Source: Macrostomum hystrix (Eukaryota > Platyhelminthes > Macrostomidae). From it: a stretch of DNA of 64,000 nt. A model generated the notes under the pieces. The model had not been told where the DNA came from, searched no databases, and saw only the letters and a program-made list of their open reading frames with translations. The stretch lies in NCBI GenBank assembly GCA_950097015.1, contig CATNEN010000005.1, positions 3,773,501-3,837,500 on the forward strand. Direction: 5' to 3'. The first letter of the stretch is position 1, and every line of letters begins with the position of its first letter. The translations under genes and the position numbers were made by a program. Positions 10,601 through 20,832 of this stretch are shown in pieces.

Positions 10601-13600
10601 CTTTACTTCCAGTCTTAGCAGTCTATTCACTTATTCCTTTCTCTGTGACTTCAGTCAATGAGGTCATTCCTTCCTCTGTGCCTTCAGTCAATGCGGTCAT
10701 TCCTTCCACTGTGACTTCAGTCAATGAGGTCATTCCTTCCTCTGTGCCTTCAGTCAATGCGGTCATTCTTTCCACTGTGCCTTCAGTCAATGAGGTCATT
10801 TTTTACGGTCTGTAGAATTGAGTTTGTGATAAGACAATGAATTGCAATGAATGAATTGAATAAAGAACTTTACAGCATTTCAATAGGTTTGCTCTTTTTG
10901 AGAAGATATTGAAAATACATGTATTAGAATCCATATATTGATTTACGGTTCTTACAACTGTTAAATAGTATATACATTTACATGTTGTGAGCTGCGACTC
11001 ACAATGCCCTTTCCCAGACCCCAACGTTCTTTAACTCTCCCACTCCAGCTATCTGGGCGAACAGGTTCTGTCCGGCGCCGTTTTCACCCACCTTCATTTA
11101 TCTTGTTTGTCGCTCGCCCATTGGCTGCCTTCCTGGTTATCTTCGCTGTGAGGGCTAGTCAAACCAAGTCGATCGCCACGGAGGCCTGATTGGCTAGTCT
11201 CCCCCTTCTCTTGCTCTATCGCAAGAGAGCAAATGATTAAATCTGATTTAACTAATAGTTGATTCGGTACGCCTCAAGACCGCCATCCACTCTGGTGCTG
11301 TCCAGTGGCCACCTGCTCGCAGTCAAGTCATCCGCGAATCCTTCTCACAGGGCTTAGCGATTGTCTGTACGCTCCTAGGCCTTCATCTCTACCTCGGAGT
11401 GTCGGTACGCCTTGAGGGTACCCGCTCCCCTTCTATCCTCCCCGGCAAGCTCCGGGCAGTCCGTACCCAAATCCCGACTACCCTTCTGCTGTACGATCGA
11501 CGGTAACGGAAAATGACAACATATATGTTATATTTATTTATTATTATTCTATTTATTATTATTATTCTTATATTATTATTATATTTATTATTATATGTAT
11601 TTAATTCAGGTCGCGAAGCGAAAAACTTCTGCCGACTTTGGTGCTGCCAAAGTTAATGTCCAGGAATGCCACAGCCTGCTTCTTCGAATGCTGTAGCACC
11701 GGTTAGAGTCGAGCCCAACTGTAGCTGACTCTGAGCCGTTCGTAAAATTCAAGTACGGCGGCTTTGAAGGCATGCTGCGAGAGCACCGTGAGCGGTACAG
11801 TCCGCTTTTGGCCGCCGTCACCGCCGCTGATGAGCTTCCTATCAAGAAGGCGCAGGCTGAGCAAAGTGCAAAAGATCGCAAGGCCGCCACTCCCGCCTGG
11901 ACATTTGGTCCGGTATTTCGTCCGAAGTCTCTTCCGTATTTTCATCCGGCACGCAATGTATTTTTGCCGTTTAAAATGCCGGATGAATCCGGCAGAAGAG
12001 TTAACATTCCGGACGAAAACCTGCTAGATCCAACTTTAATCCGGAAAATACCCCAAATCCGGACCAATCCGGACAAAGGGCGGATAAACTCCGGACCAAA
12101 TGTCCAGGCGGGCTGACAGCAGCGACGCTGATGAAGCTCCGCGAAAGAAGGGCCGCGCGGGCTGGCAGGCAGGCGATCTGCTATTCGCATCTTGGCCTAC
12201 GCCGGATGTGTCCTGGTGGCCGGCCTTCGTGTGCTTACCGCCGAATTGCAAGGCGGTACGCGGTAATCGTGTTCACGTGCAGTTTTTTGACCAGCCCCAA
12301 ACACGCGGCTGGGTTACAAAAACTCGACACTTACCAGCCCAGGAATGGAGGACATTGAAGGCCCCAGAGAATTCAAGGCTGCTTTCCATGCCATGAAAGC
12401 AGCAGCCAAGATGACGGCAACAGACAGACTTAAAAAACTATGCATATTATGCCTCGAAATTCCTTGGGCTTAACCACACTATAACTTTTTTGAATTTCTA
12501 GAACGTCACTAGTACGTCACAAGTCATTGTTTTCATTTTTATAAATAAACATATTTTAAGAAGAAATTAAGTTTTGTAATTAATAAAATAATCAAGCGTA
12601 ACTGGTTAGCTCTTTGTCCTAGCTTACCTCCGGTCAACCTAGCCATTCTATCCTGACTCAGAATATTGTGCAGTGTTGAGCTTGTGGTCCGATTCTCATT
12701 TCAGTAGGTCATTAATTCCAGTCTTAGCAGTCTATTCACTCATTCTTACCTATGTGACTTCAGTCAATGCGGTCATTCTTTTTTAATTTTTTATTCTTTC
12801 AGAACTTGCGGAAATCAAAAATACCACCGTTCATCTCGTTCGTCGGATGATAAAGCGGCAGGTGCAGAAAACGGCTTTCGGGCATGAAATTTGCCGAATG
12901 TTCGGCGCCTCTGTCGATCCTGATGCCGTCGAAATCGCCTGTGCAGAGGCTACCGGTGGAGAGAATGAGCCGGCTGAACAGCTGCAAAGGACCGGCATGC
13001 CGCCTTCAAAAAAAGCCCACGGCATACTACATTCGCCAACCTCTAAGCTCTAGGCAGTCGGAGGAGCTGCAAAACAGAGTGGACGCTGTCCTCGTATCTC
13101 AAGACACCACTTTGCATGAGAGCCGGAATTCCGGCCTGTAAAACAGGCAACGATCGGGTGTACCTCTTATCGACGGCATTTCGTCTATCAAGAATTTGCT
13201 TGTTTCTGTTGAGGACCGTCTGGCCGTAGAAAGAGCACTAAAGAGAAATGAAGGACGACCTTTCGAATTCGAATAACGCACAGGCTAAAAAAGCAGCGGA
13301 GGTGGCCAAAAGTTGATTAATCCGAACTGTATTGCGCGCCGTATTTACGGCAGATGAATTTCGGAAGTCCACCGCAAGCGGTCGCCGGGCGTCCAACGAA
13401 ACAGCCGCAGTTGTTCGCTCGGCTAACAGCGTTCGCTCGGCTCGTGCGGGTCAACTGCAACAACAGTGGCATGCCAGTCACATTACCCGAGGTTCAACAC
13501 GCCTTTGGACGCTGCCGGGAAAACGCCCTTTTCCAGGACCGGCCAGCCGAAGTCCGCGAACGCAAGGTGGCTCAAGTAAAGGCTCGAAGTTTCGCAATGT

Positions 13601-16600
13601 CTCAACAGCCGGAACAGCCGGATCAAGCGGAAAATGCCGACCGACGCGCTAGCGTAGACGCCGCCGTCGGACCTACTCGGGGAGGGAGGCGCAAGAGGAT
13701 GCGCGTTGCGCAAGAGGAAATTGCCCCACGCACCCAAGGCGATGCTGGTCCCGCATTAATCGACTCTCGCGGCAATCTCCTAGAAGAAGGCGACGATTTG
13801 ACAGCCAGAGGGAATCCAACAGATTTAGACGCGGCAACCGGGCCTCTGGACAATGATGAATTATAAAAAAGCACAATGAACCCGTACACTGGATAGGAAG
13901 AATCACTCTGCTGGCTATATATATTGACGAAAGTGTTCACATAAACGTATACGTTGTTCCCAGGAAAACTTATTGGGCTTTCTTTCCAATTTCTTTCCTT
14001 ATTTTATTCGGTTACCCGGATCAGACACTATCCCGTACCCTTCGCCCGAAAAAATGACCCGGCTAGGACACCAATCCATACTCTTCGCACGGAAACTGAT
14101 CCGGATTGCACACCAATCCGTACTCTTCGCACGGGATTGCACACCAATCCGTACTCTTCGCATGGAAACTGACCCGGATTGGACACCAATCCGTACTCTT
14201 CGCACGGAAACTGACCCGGATTGGACACCAATCCGTACTCTTCGCACGGAAACTGACCCGGATTGGACACCAATCCGTGCTCTTCGCACGGATCCGGATA
14301 GACAGCCTGGAATATTCAGTACTTTTCGGGTCAAACTTGCAATAATCTGTGTTCTCCGATCAGGTGTTTCGTCCCGGAACGTTTTTAGCTGATCCGGCTA
14401 CCAGTTTCGGAACGAAAAAGTATGAACGGCCGGATCACGAACGAAATCCAGATTACATTGTAAACTTTCGTCACTTTTACGAGCCAATTTACCGGATCAC
14501 AATACATTACAGAATAGGAAAAATTGCCGGGTGCAGACAAAAATTTACGGGCCAAGTTTCCGGGCGAATTTTTTACGGGTCCTCTGTGCCTTCAGTAAAT
14601 GCAGTCATTTCTTCCTCTGTGCCTTCAGTCAATGCGGTCATTCTTTCCTCTGTGACTTGAGTCAATGCGGTCATTCCTTCCTCTGTGACTTCAGTCAATG
14701 CGGTCATTCCTTCCTCTGTACCTTCAGTCTATGCGATCATTCCTTCCTCTGTGCCTTCAGTCTATGCGGTCGTTCTTTCCTGACCTAAAACATTGGGCAG
14801 TGTTAAGCTATCGAGGGTACATCAGTGGTGTTTTGTCTGTGGCCTTTAAAACTCTTTTCTTCATGGTCCTCAGTGGTATTGATGGTGTCTCCTAAGTTCA
14901 GGGTCCTCCATTTGTCTTCTGTCTATGGTCCTTTAGTTGTCTTTTGTCCATTGTCCTTAGTAGTTTTTTGTTCACGGTCCTCCAGTGGACTTTTGTCTAT
15001 GGCCCTTAGTAGTTTATTGTTTATGGTCCTCAAGTGGTCGTTTGTCCATGGTCCTACTGTGGTCCTTTGGAATTATCAGTTCACCCAGCTGTGGTCCTTT
15101 GTTCCATGGTTCTCCAGTGGTCTTTTGTTTAAGGTCCTCCAGTGGACTGCCTGTATTATAAATAGTTATATTTGACAAAAGGCGTATTCGCAAGAAAGAC
15201 ATGTAAATAGTAGTCCAGCTGACGAGTACTCGCTGATTTTTTTTAAGTGGAAGTCGTGGCGCCATGGGTGCGTTTTTTTACGAGCCACTTATTTTTATAT
15301 GCTCCCTGGCTATTCATTTTCTTCGAAAATTTGTGTGTAAGAACATTTGCTTATTAATTACGTTTAAATGTTAATATCGTATTTATCAGTCCGTGTAAGT
15401 TCACTGCGTTCATTTTTTTCTCCGTGTCAGATCACATTGACTTTTCCACCAAGATTCCAGAGATTTTTTTCCCAACCAGGTAATTTTCTCCAGCTCCTGT
15501 TATCCTGTGATATTAACGGGTTTGAAGCTTAGTAGGGGGTTGTACCCTAGTGGTAAGAGCGCTGGAAGATCGGGGGTTCGATTCTCGACTCCATTGGGAC
15601 AATTTGTGTTCTTTAGCAAGACACTTTTACTCTGCATTACTTCAGTTCACCCAGCTGTTAAATGGGAGGATGGGTGTGGCGCCTCCCACCCAGTCCATGG
15701 ACTGAACAGCCGTACGCAGCCTTCAGATGCGCAGGTGAAATCAATTATTATTACGAGTAACTATTTCGTTGTTTCCAAGCCCGGAACAAACCTTAGTAAG
15801 CCAGGCTGCCTCCTGTGTCTCTTCGAATAGAACCGCGTACTCGGCCAGCTGTTGCTGCACAAACTTGTCCAGCACTTCAGTTCGAACTCTTGCCTCCATG
15901 AGATCTGCTAATCGACAGCAAGCCTCAACTTGACCCCGCTGCTGTTGTAGCTCCCTAGGCGGGCCGGTTAGCAAATCGCGCAGTTCACTTTTAATCCGGC
16001 CGCTTAATTCGGCTTCAAGCGAGCGGGCCTCGTTGCGCAACTGCTGCAGCTGGGGAATGTCCATGAATCTGTCCAGGCCAGCCGTCACCTCGTGTATCTG
16101 GCATCAAAGTGGCGGATAGAATGTGCCATCTTTAAAGCTTAAATTTCGAAAAAAAAACAGTAAGCCAATTTTTATGGATGTGCCACTAAAATTAAGTGCC
16201 ATTTTGATAAAACTGACCAAACAGCTTGTCAAAACTAACGCTTCATTTTTTTAAAACTGACGTCTTATTTTATTTCAATCTGGTGTGCCAGATTTACAAA
16301 ATCTGACGTTTCATTTTTTAAAGGTGGGTACCATTTTATTAAAACTAACGTGTCATTTTGTAAAAACTGACGTGTCATTCTGTAAACACTGACGTGTCAT
16401 TTTGTAAAAATGGGCTTGCTATTCTGTAAAACTAGCTTGCCATCTGATAAAAAACGGGCGTGCCACATTTTAGAAACTGGCGAGCTTCAAGTGTTATTAG
16501 CTTAAAAAGACGTATTATTTTTTTCTGAAATCAATGTGCCATTTTGCCAAAAGCTAACATGCCATTTTTTGCTCAATAGACTGCCATAATTTTTAAAAGC

Positions 16601-18108
16601 AAAGCGCCATTATTTTAACAAACGAAAACCATATGGCTGACCTTTCCCAAGCACTGCGCCATCGGATCGTAGGGCCGGTCAGTTCTCAGCATTAGTGCTT
16701 TCATTTCGTCCACACCGTTGATGAGAATAACAACCTGATTTAGGGCGGTGATGCTGCCAGTTAGATTCCGTTTGGCCGTGTCTAGTCGCCTAATATCGCG
16801 AGTCAAATCTAGCACGGCCGCCTCGGAACGATCGGCTCTTTCTTTGATGTCGCGCATTCGATCAAATAGATCCGCTATAGCCGCCCTGGCTGCGTCGATG
16901 GCGGCGCAGCTGTCGTCTGTGAGGTCGGCGCTGCCGCTGCTTGCTTTGACACCTAAAGCGACTGATTCACCCTGCGAGCAAAATTTGTTTTATTAGATCA
17001 TTAATAAATAATAAATTACAGCTGCCCCTATTGGGCCAGATGTGCAGCCAACAGCACACCCACTGCATCTGAAGATGGTGTATAGAGCTGTGCAGTCCAT
17101 GGACCCATGGTCCATGGTCCACCCTCAATTACCCCAGCTGATGCTGGTACCTATTTAACAGCTGGGTGAATTGAATCAATGTAAATTTAAGTATCTTGCT
17201 AAAGGACACAAATATTCCCAATGCAGTCTGGAATCGAACCCCCGACCTCCAAGTCATCAGTCCAACGCTCTAACCACTAGGCTGCTACCTCCTCTCTCAT
17301 TAGTTGATTAGAAGATAACGACTAAAAACTATTTACAAATGATTTTTCCCTACAAAAGTGTCTTAAATATACAAGTTTTATTGTTTTCCTGGATAAGCAC
17401 TTTACATTTATTTTAGAACTAGTCGAGTATCATTTCCATAGAACTTCACACAACTAGTTATCAACAAATCGTTTGACTTTTACAGAATCAAGAAACCAAG
17501 TTAGCGGCAGAGTGGTTAATTCCTTTTCCTCTCGAACCAAAGTGCCTTTGCTGGATTTGGCGGCGAGGCCACATTCTTTTGGGGCTGTACAACCGATGTA
17601 CACACTATTTGTGTGCTCAAAAGTCAGTGGATGGGCAGAATTGCCTCTCGCTTGCTGTAGGTCTATTGTCACCAACTGCTTTAGGTCAAGAACTTCAAAA
17701 TGCTGTCATAGAATAGCTCATAACTCTTAAATAGGTCATAATATTCATAAGTTCTTTAACTAGATCAAGAACCATTCAAAAGACTTCATATAATAGGTCA
17801 ATGCAGTCCAATTTTTTTGGATTGATTGCTAATGATTGCAGAATAATTACATTACTCACCTGAACAGCTATGCGCAGCTCAGCATCAAGTTGTGATATCT
17901 GAGCTCGTATACCAGATAGCACATCATCTAGCCCTGCCAGACTCTGCTCTGTAGGAAATATCTTATTTATATAATCGGTTGGACAGAAATTTGCCTGATC
18001 CAATGGATCATTGGGATCAACTAGTTCTTGGAGAGCTGCTTCAACTTCTGGTGGAAACACTATCATTGCTTGGAGATCCTGAGATGAAACTTCTGTATCT
18101 GACGACAT
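4615..18108 (-). CDS. VPS53: VPS53, GARP/EARP tethering complex subunit
   Basis: Eight minus-strand exons: 18108-17860, 16971-16642, 16097-15792, 10173-9952, 9188-8925, 8143-7763, 7034-6600 and 5007-4615. They total 2580 nt (859 aa); every intron is phase 0. VPS53 is a subunit of GARP (with VPS51, 52, 54), which tethers endosome-derived vesicles at the trans-Golgi, and of the related endosomal EARP. The protein matches animal VPS53 throughout: [15 protein letters not shown] near residue 43, a coiled coil with [19 protein letters not shown] in exon 2, [17 protein letters not shown] in exon 4, and GDQSPYV and KYFTQF plus [14 protein letters not shown] in exon 7. The end is Ser/Ala-rich with [11 protein letters not shown]. 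An acceptor AG at 18122-18123 precedes the ATG by 13 nt. Apart from intron 1, the introns are dominated by tandem repeats. Confidence 0.95.
5045..6545. repeat. 30-bp minisatellite with higher-order structure, VPS53 intron 7
   Basis: About 50 copies of a 29-30-bp unit (GGATCTGGGGATAAATAAGA followed by CTCAAATTAA) with variants GGTCATAAA, TATAGG and a GGGATATTT form. The variant order repeats in blocks of about 300 bp (5640-5940, 5940-6240, 6240-6540), so segments were duplicated as multi-unit blocks. It fills most of the intron. The open frame reading [10 protein letters not shown] is an artefact. Confidence 0.92.
7045..7735. repeat. 32-bp minisatellite in VPS53 intron 6 with splice-like units
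   Basis: About 20 units of roughly 32 bp. On the transcribed strand each reads TTCTGTGACTTCAG, then GAGATCTTCAG, then GTTAGTTT: an acceptor-like tract, an 11-nt spacer and a donor. The real exon 6 donor is G|GTTAGTTTTT, matching the unit. Confidence 0.88.
8330..8880. repeat. Imperfect tandem repeats with GTGAGATT, VPS53 intron 5
   Basis: Degenerate units of about 18-22 nt around AATCTCAC on the plus strand (GTGAGATT on the transcribed strand), more than a dozen times. The true exon 5 donor is ATG|GTGAGATT. Confidence 0.75.
9240..9905. repeat. 19-20-bp minisatellite, VPS53 intron 4
   Basis: Some 30 imperfect units such as GATAGAAGAGAGTAGATTA. On the transcribed strand the array is a long polypyrimidine tract studded with CTAAT branch-site-like words. 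Confidence 0.88.
10180..10445. repeat. 31-bp tandem repeat beside the VPS53 exon 4 acceptor
   Basis: About eight units with core GACTGTCAAATGATCGATTT, starting within about 15 nt of the exon 4 acceptor. Confidence 0.82.
10500..10810. repeat. Dispersed repeat with 33-bp subunits (copy 1)
   Basis: A unique lead of about 130 bp (TCCGGTCAATCCGGCCATTC ...) is followed by about five 33-bp units around TGTGCCTTCAGTCAATGCGG. The same lead and units recur at 12610-12790, and units alone at 14580-14790. The three copies bracket the PWWP-containing segment. Confidence 0.75.
10990..11520. other. GC-rich non-repetitive block in VPS53 intron 3
   Basis: Markedly richer in G+C than its surroundings, with two ATTGGCT motifs at about 11118 and 11189 and two copies of a TCGGTACGCC word. 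No persuasive open frame. Possibly the upstream region of the decayed plus-strand gene that follows, or an old transposon remnant. Confidence 0.4.
11892..12114. mobile_element. 223-bp MITE with 22-bp perfect terminal inverted repeats
   Basis: The left end begins CCCGCCTGGACATTTGGTCC and the right end is its exact reverse complement. Flanks suggest a 2-bp CT duplication: excising element plus one CT rejoins the flanking reading frame (…KAAT, then DSSDADE…). The inside is rich in TCCGGA-type words. Confidence 0.72.
12610..12795. repeat. Dispersed repeat with 33-bp subunits (copy 2)
   Basis: Same lead as at 10500 (CATTCTATCCTGACTCAGAA, GTTGAGCTTGTGGTCCGATT) with about one and a half 33-bp units, ending just before the acceptor of the second exon-like block. 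Confidence 0.72.
13960..14580. repeat. CCGG-rich repeat with 42-bp hairpin units
   Basis: Between about 14060 and 14295 about five units of 42 bp contain the palindrome GGATTGGACACCAATCC (7-bp arms, 3-nt loop) followed by GTACTCTTCGCACGGAAACT. Flanks share CCGG-rich words with the MITE at 11892, so this may be another non-autonomous DNA element. Confidence 0.7.
14580..15155. repeat. 33-bp units (copy 3) followed by about 30-bp GGTCCTCCAGTGG units
   Basis: 14580-14790 holds about six 33-bp units of the 10500 family. 14830-15150 holds degenerate units around GGTCCTCCAGTGGACTTTTG. Confidence 0.75.
15536..15762 (+). repeat. tRNA-derived SINE (family B)
   Basis: Head with A box TAGTGGTAAGAGCG and B box GGTTCGATTCTC, then a body with TTTAGCAAGACACTTTTACT and CACCCAGCTGTTAAATGGGA. 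Other copies lie at about 17005, 23985 and 25700 (minus) and 49925 (plus). Located in VPS53 intron 3, close to exon 3. Confidence 0.82.
16110..16615. repeat. Degenerate repeats in VPS53 intron 2
   Basis: Loose units of about 22 nt around AAAACTGACGTGTCATTTTG and TGCCATTTTG fill the intron between exons 2 and 3. Confidence 0.72.
17005..17300 (-). repeat. SINE family B, minus orientation
   Basis: The reverse complement shows the family B body (CAGCTGTTAAATAGGTACCA, AGCAAGATACTTAAATTTAC) and head (GGGGGTTCGATTCCAGACTG, CTAGTGGTTAGAGCG). In VPS53 intron 1. Confidence 0.82.
17500..17680 (+). repeat. SINE family A, diverged and internally deleted
   Basis: Recognisable head AGCGGCAGAGTGGTTAATTC and GGCGAGGCCACATTCTTTTG, with most of the body missing. 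In VPS53 intron 1. Confidence 0.7.
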
Positions 18109-18123
18109 TATTCTTTATGCCCT

Positions 18124-18835
18124 GTAATTTAGAAAGTGTTTCAAGATCAAACATTAGGACTAAAGACTAATTTAAGCCTGACTTCCTATGCACATAATGA
18201 AGGATTTAAAATATATGGACATAATAACAAAGAGCTACATCTTCATTGTGATTGTGATATCAGTTGTCTTTAATGCTGTATAAAATTTGGGTTGCCATTT
18301 TGTCTGCCACCTGTTCATCTGCCCATAAACAATATAGTCGTTTTGTGTGCCATTAATATGATTAATAGCATTAAATCATCAGTAAATATTTCCTAATGAT
18401 CTGAAACATCCTCAAAAGTATGTGATTGTTATTGCCAATTAATTTTAAGTTGAATAATTTGAACAATTACTGTATATTGAAGCACCAATGTTGCTTATTT
18501 TATTTTTTCTGTAACAAATGGACAAAAAGTGAATGAAAGACCCATATATATGTAAATGAGGCATATTCTCACAAAGTGTAAATCCATGCAAAATGTAAAT
18601 CTGCATGTAATAAATATAAAAGGCACAAAGTGTAAAGGCATACTGTAAATGGCATGGTGTTTAGGTTGTATAGTCTATTTACAAATTACACATGTATCCA
18701 TGGTGATAAAAATACTGAGGTCACACGTCACTTGAAAAGAACTTTGGAACAGTGTGTCAAAAGTATCAGATTTAATAGTTGTATTTCGTAGAAAATTAAA
18801 TAATAACAAAACATATAAATAAAAACAAATATATA
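18124..18835. other. AT-rich spacer upstream of VPS53
   Basis: Contains short ATGTAAAT/GGCACAAAGTGTAAA-type words around 18555-18660 but no gene or well-formed repeat. Confidence 0.5.
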
Positions 18836-19061
18836 TACTACGGGTGTGTCATAAGTAATGTCACTGTGGTTGTTGTGTGGTAACCCAAAGCAATAATCAT
18901 CCAAATATATTATATTCTGAAAGTACATTTATTGAGAAGTTGCCACCACACCTGAGCAGCAATTTTAATGTCTATGGCCAAAACTGTCGCAAGAATTTGT
19001 TAATCAGATTTAGCAAGCGCAACGCGATGAAATTTTCTTTTTGCAACGAGCAAAACTCAAC

Positions 19062-20757
19062 ATGAATCACGACAAGACGCACATCCAGTTCTACGCTTTC
19101 ATTCGCTTCAAGCTTGGAAAATCTGCACTTGAAGTAGAGGAGGATCTCCGGAACACACTGCCAGACAACTGCCCAACTCGCAGGACAATTTACAGGTGGT
19201 TTCAGAACTTTACTGATCCTGGGTTCGAATTGGGAGATGCCGCCATATCTGGACGACCAATGTTCAACCAGGACAATAGAGAACATCGAAGTCATCAGCG
19301 ACCTGGTCAAGGAAGACCCATGGCAGTCTGTCAGGGAGCTAGCGGACTGCTTGGAGATTGATTTCAAGACAGTCCATCGCATCTTGACAGAGGATCTCCA
19401 TCTCCGAAACGTCTGCTCGGTCTGGGTGCCCCATGACCTCACTGCGGACCAACGTCAGGCCCGTGTGAACTGCGCCAATCAGATCCGCAAGGTGTTCAGC
19501 AGCCGGGGCTTGGATGACATCCTAAACTGCCTGGTTGTTGAGGATGAGACCTGGCTCCACCTGGATGGCAAAAGCAGCAAGGCAGACAATCGCTGCTGGC
19601 TGGGAGCTGGGGACTCCAGGCTGACTGTGACCAGGAGGTCCATCTCAGACAAGAAGACCATGCTGCTGGTGGCATTCACGCTAAACAAACGAGTCTCCAT
19701 CTGTACAACTCCGCCAAACACCAAGGTCGATGGCCAGTACTTCATCGACTTTGTCCGACACACTGGGAACCTCTGGCGCACGCTCCGGTCAATTACCCAA
19801 TTCACCTGAACAAAGTTCTGTGGCAGATGGACAACACACAGCCCCACACCTGTAAGGCTGTTTCGGATTTTCTGGCTGGACGGTGAGTAAATCTGCTGTG
19901 GCAGAGTCCCTACAGCCCAGACTTCAACTTGTGCGACAGGTTTCTCTTTAAATGGCTGAAGGCAGACTTTTCCCAGAGAAGTTTTGCAAACCATGATGAG
20001 GTCAAAGAAGCCGCGTTGCACTGGTTCCGACAGCTGGAGGAAAAACACCTGCAGGCTGAGGCCATAGTCAGGAAGGTGTCCGTATGCCGGAATTTTCCGG
20101 CGTACATCAGCCCCCCCCAAAAAAGTGGCGTACAGTTTCACGTACACGCGATCCGAAAAATGGCGTACAGAGTTCTTGGCGTACACAACACAGTTTTCAC
20201 ATGCAAAAATCTGTCCAAAAATCGGCCTACAATATTTGCATGTGATTGGCGTAAGAACAAACATTTAAATTTTAGTGTATTTTAGTTTATTCAATTTTAG
20301 TGAATTGGTAAATCTATTTTCATCTTAAAAATGCTGAAATTACGTAAATTTTGAATCTGATTTATTTATTTTAACTTATTAACTAATTCTGTACAATAAT
20401 TACTTTAGTATTTTAGATTTCTTCACGTTACAACAGATGACATACAGGTAAGTAAAGATTTAAGTTGCAAATTTCGCGCATTTGCAGTTTTATTTTATTA
20501 CATTTGTTGCACTATAAATTGCAGCGTTTTTTTGGGTCCTCAATTTTGGCGTACGCTTTTTTGGGCTATTCAATTTTGGCGTACGTCAAAAAGCGCTTTT
20601 TTAGGGCTTTTCAATTTTGGCGTACACAACCTTTTTTTCTTAATTTTCATTCCGGCGTACACTGGACACCTTCCTGACTATGGGGCTGAGGTAGAGAAGC
20701 TGTACGAGCACTGCCAGAGGGTGATTGATATTAGGGGACACTATGTTGTTGATTGAT
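19062..20757 (+). pseudogene. mariner transposase, frameshifted and interrupted
   Basis: The N-terminal helix-turn-helix region (FYAFIRFKLGKSALEVEEDL, RRTIYRWFQNF) lies in one frame to about 19260. The catalytic core then lies in another frame: DFKTVHRILTEDL, VVEDETWLH (first Asp), MDNTQPHT near 19820 and SPYSPDFNLCDRFLF near 19900 (second and third Asp positions of a mariner DDD triad). At least three frameshifts and the inserted element at 20062 separate the parts, so no active enzyme can be made. The final LYEHCQRVIDIRG segment lies after the insert. Confidence 0.88.
20062..20683. mobile_element. 622-bp non-autonomous TIR element nested in the mariner
   Basis: Perfect 20-bp terminal inverted repeats CCATAGTCAGGAAGGTGTCC, flanked by an exact 8-bp duplication GGCTGAGG (20054-20061 and 20684-20691). 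An 8-bp duplication points to hAT- or P-like transposition. The interior is non-coding and full of repeated GGCGTAC words, several as CAATTTTGGCGTAC, in subterminal clusters at both ends that could be transposase-binding sites. Confidence 0.88.
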
Positions 20758-20832
20758 ACAGTTTTGTTCATCTGCGATTGTTAGTTGGTCTGTTTTACCC
20801 TCAGTGACATTACTTATGACACACCCGAAGTA

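Larger units (their letters stand above)
11610..13870 (+). pseudogene. Decayed PWWP-domain gene, antisense inside VPS53 intron 3
   Basis: Exon-like blocks follow good acceptors (ATTTAATTCAG|G at 11609 and TTCTTTCAG|A at 12802). Block 1 reads as protein across 11610-12400 but has an in-frame TAG near 11695, a 223-bp MITE at 11892-12114 and a frameshift near 12350. After the MITE comes a PWWP-like module, [20 protein letters not shown] then PAFV and RVHVQFFD, ending in an [11 protein letters not shown] helix. Block 2 (12803-13050) reads [20 protein letters not shown]. Further pieces are [15 protein letters not shown] near 13160 and [17 protein letters not shown] near 13336, faintly like a BEN domain. 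PWWP domains bind methylated histone tails and DNA. It may be a dead host gene copy or cargo of a transposon. Boundaries are approximate. Confidence 0.5.
18838..20830 (+). mobile_element. mariner-family DNA transposon, interrupted by a second TIR element
   Basis: Terminal inverted repeats of about 32 bp (CTWCGGGTGTGTCATAAG...; left starts CTACGGG, right end complement starts CTTCGGG), with a TA target duplication at 18836-18837 and 20831-20832. Removing the 622-bp insert at 20062-20683 plus one 8-bp duplication leaves 1363 bp, a normal mariner size. Confidence 0.92.

Noticed and set aside
15536..15610. tRNA gene
   Set aside because: Same reasoning: head of SINE family B with a conserved non-tRNA body.
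19479..20264. 261-codon minus-strand frame
   Set aside because: Antisense shadow of the mariner transposase and the nested element.
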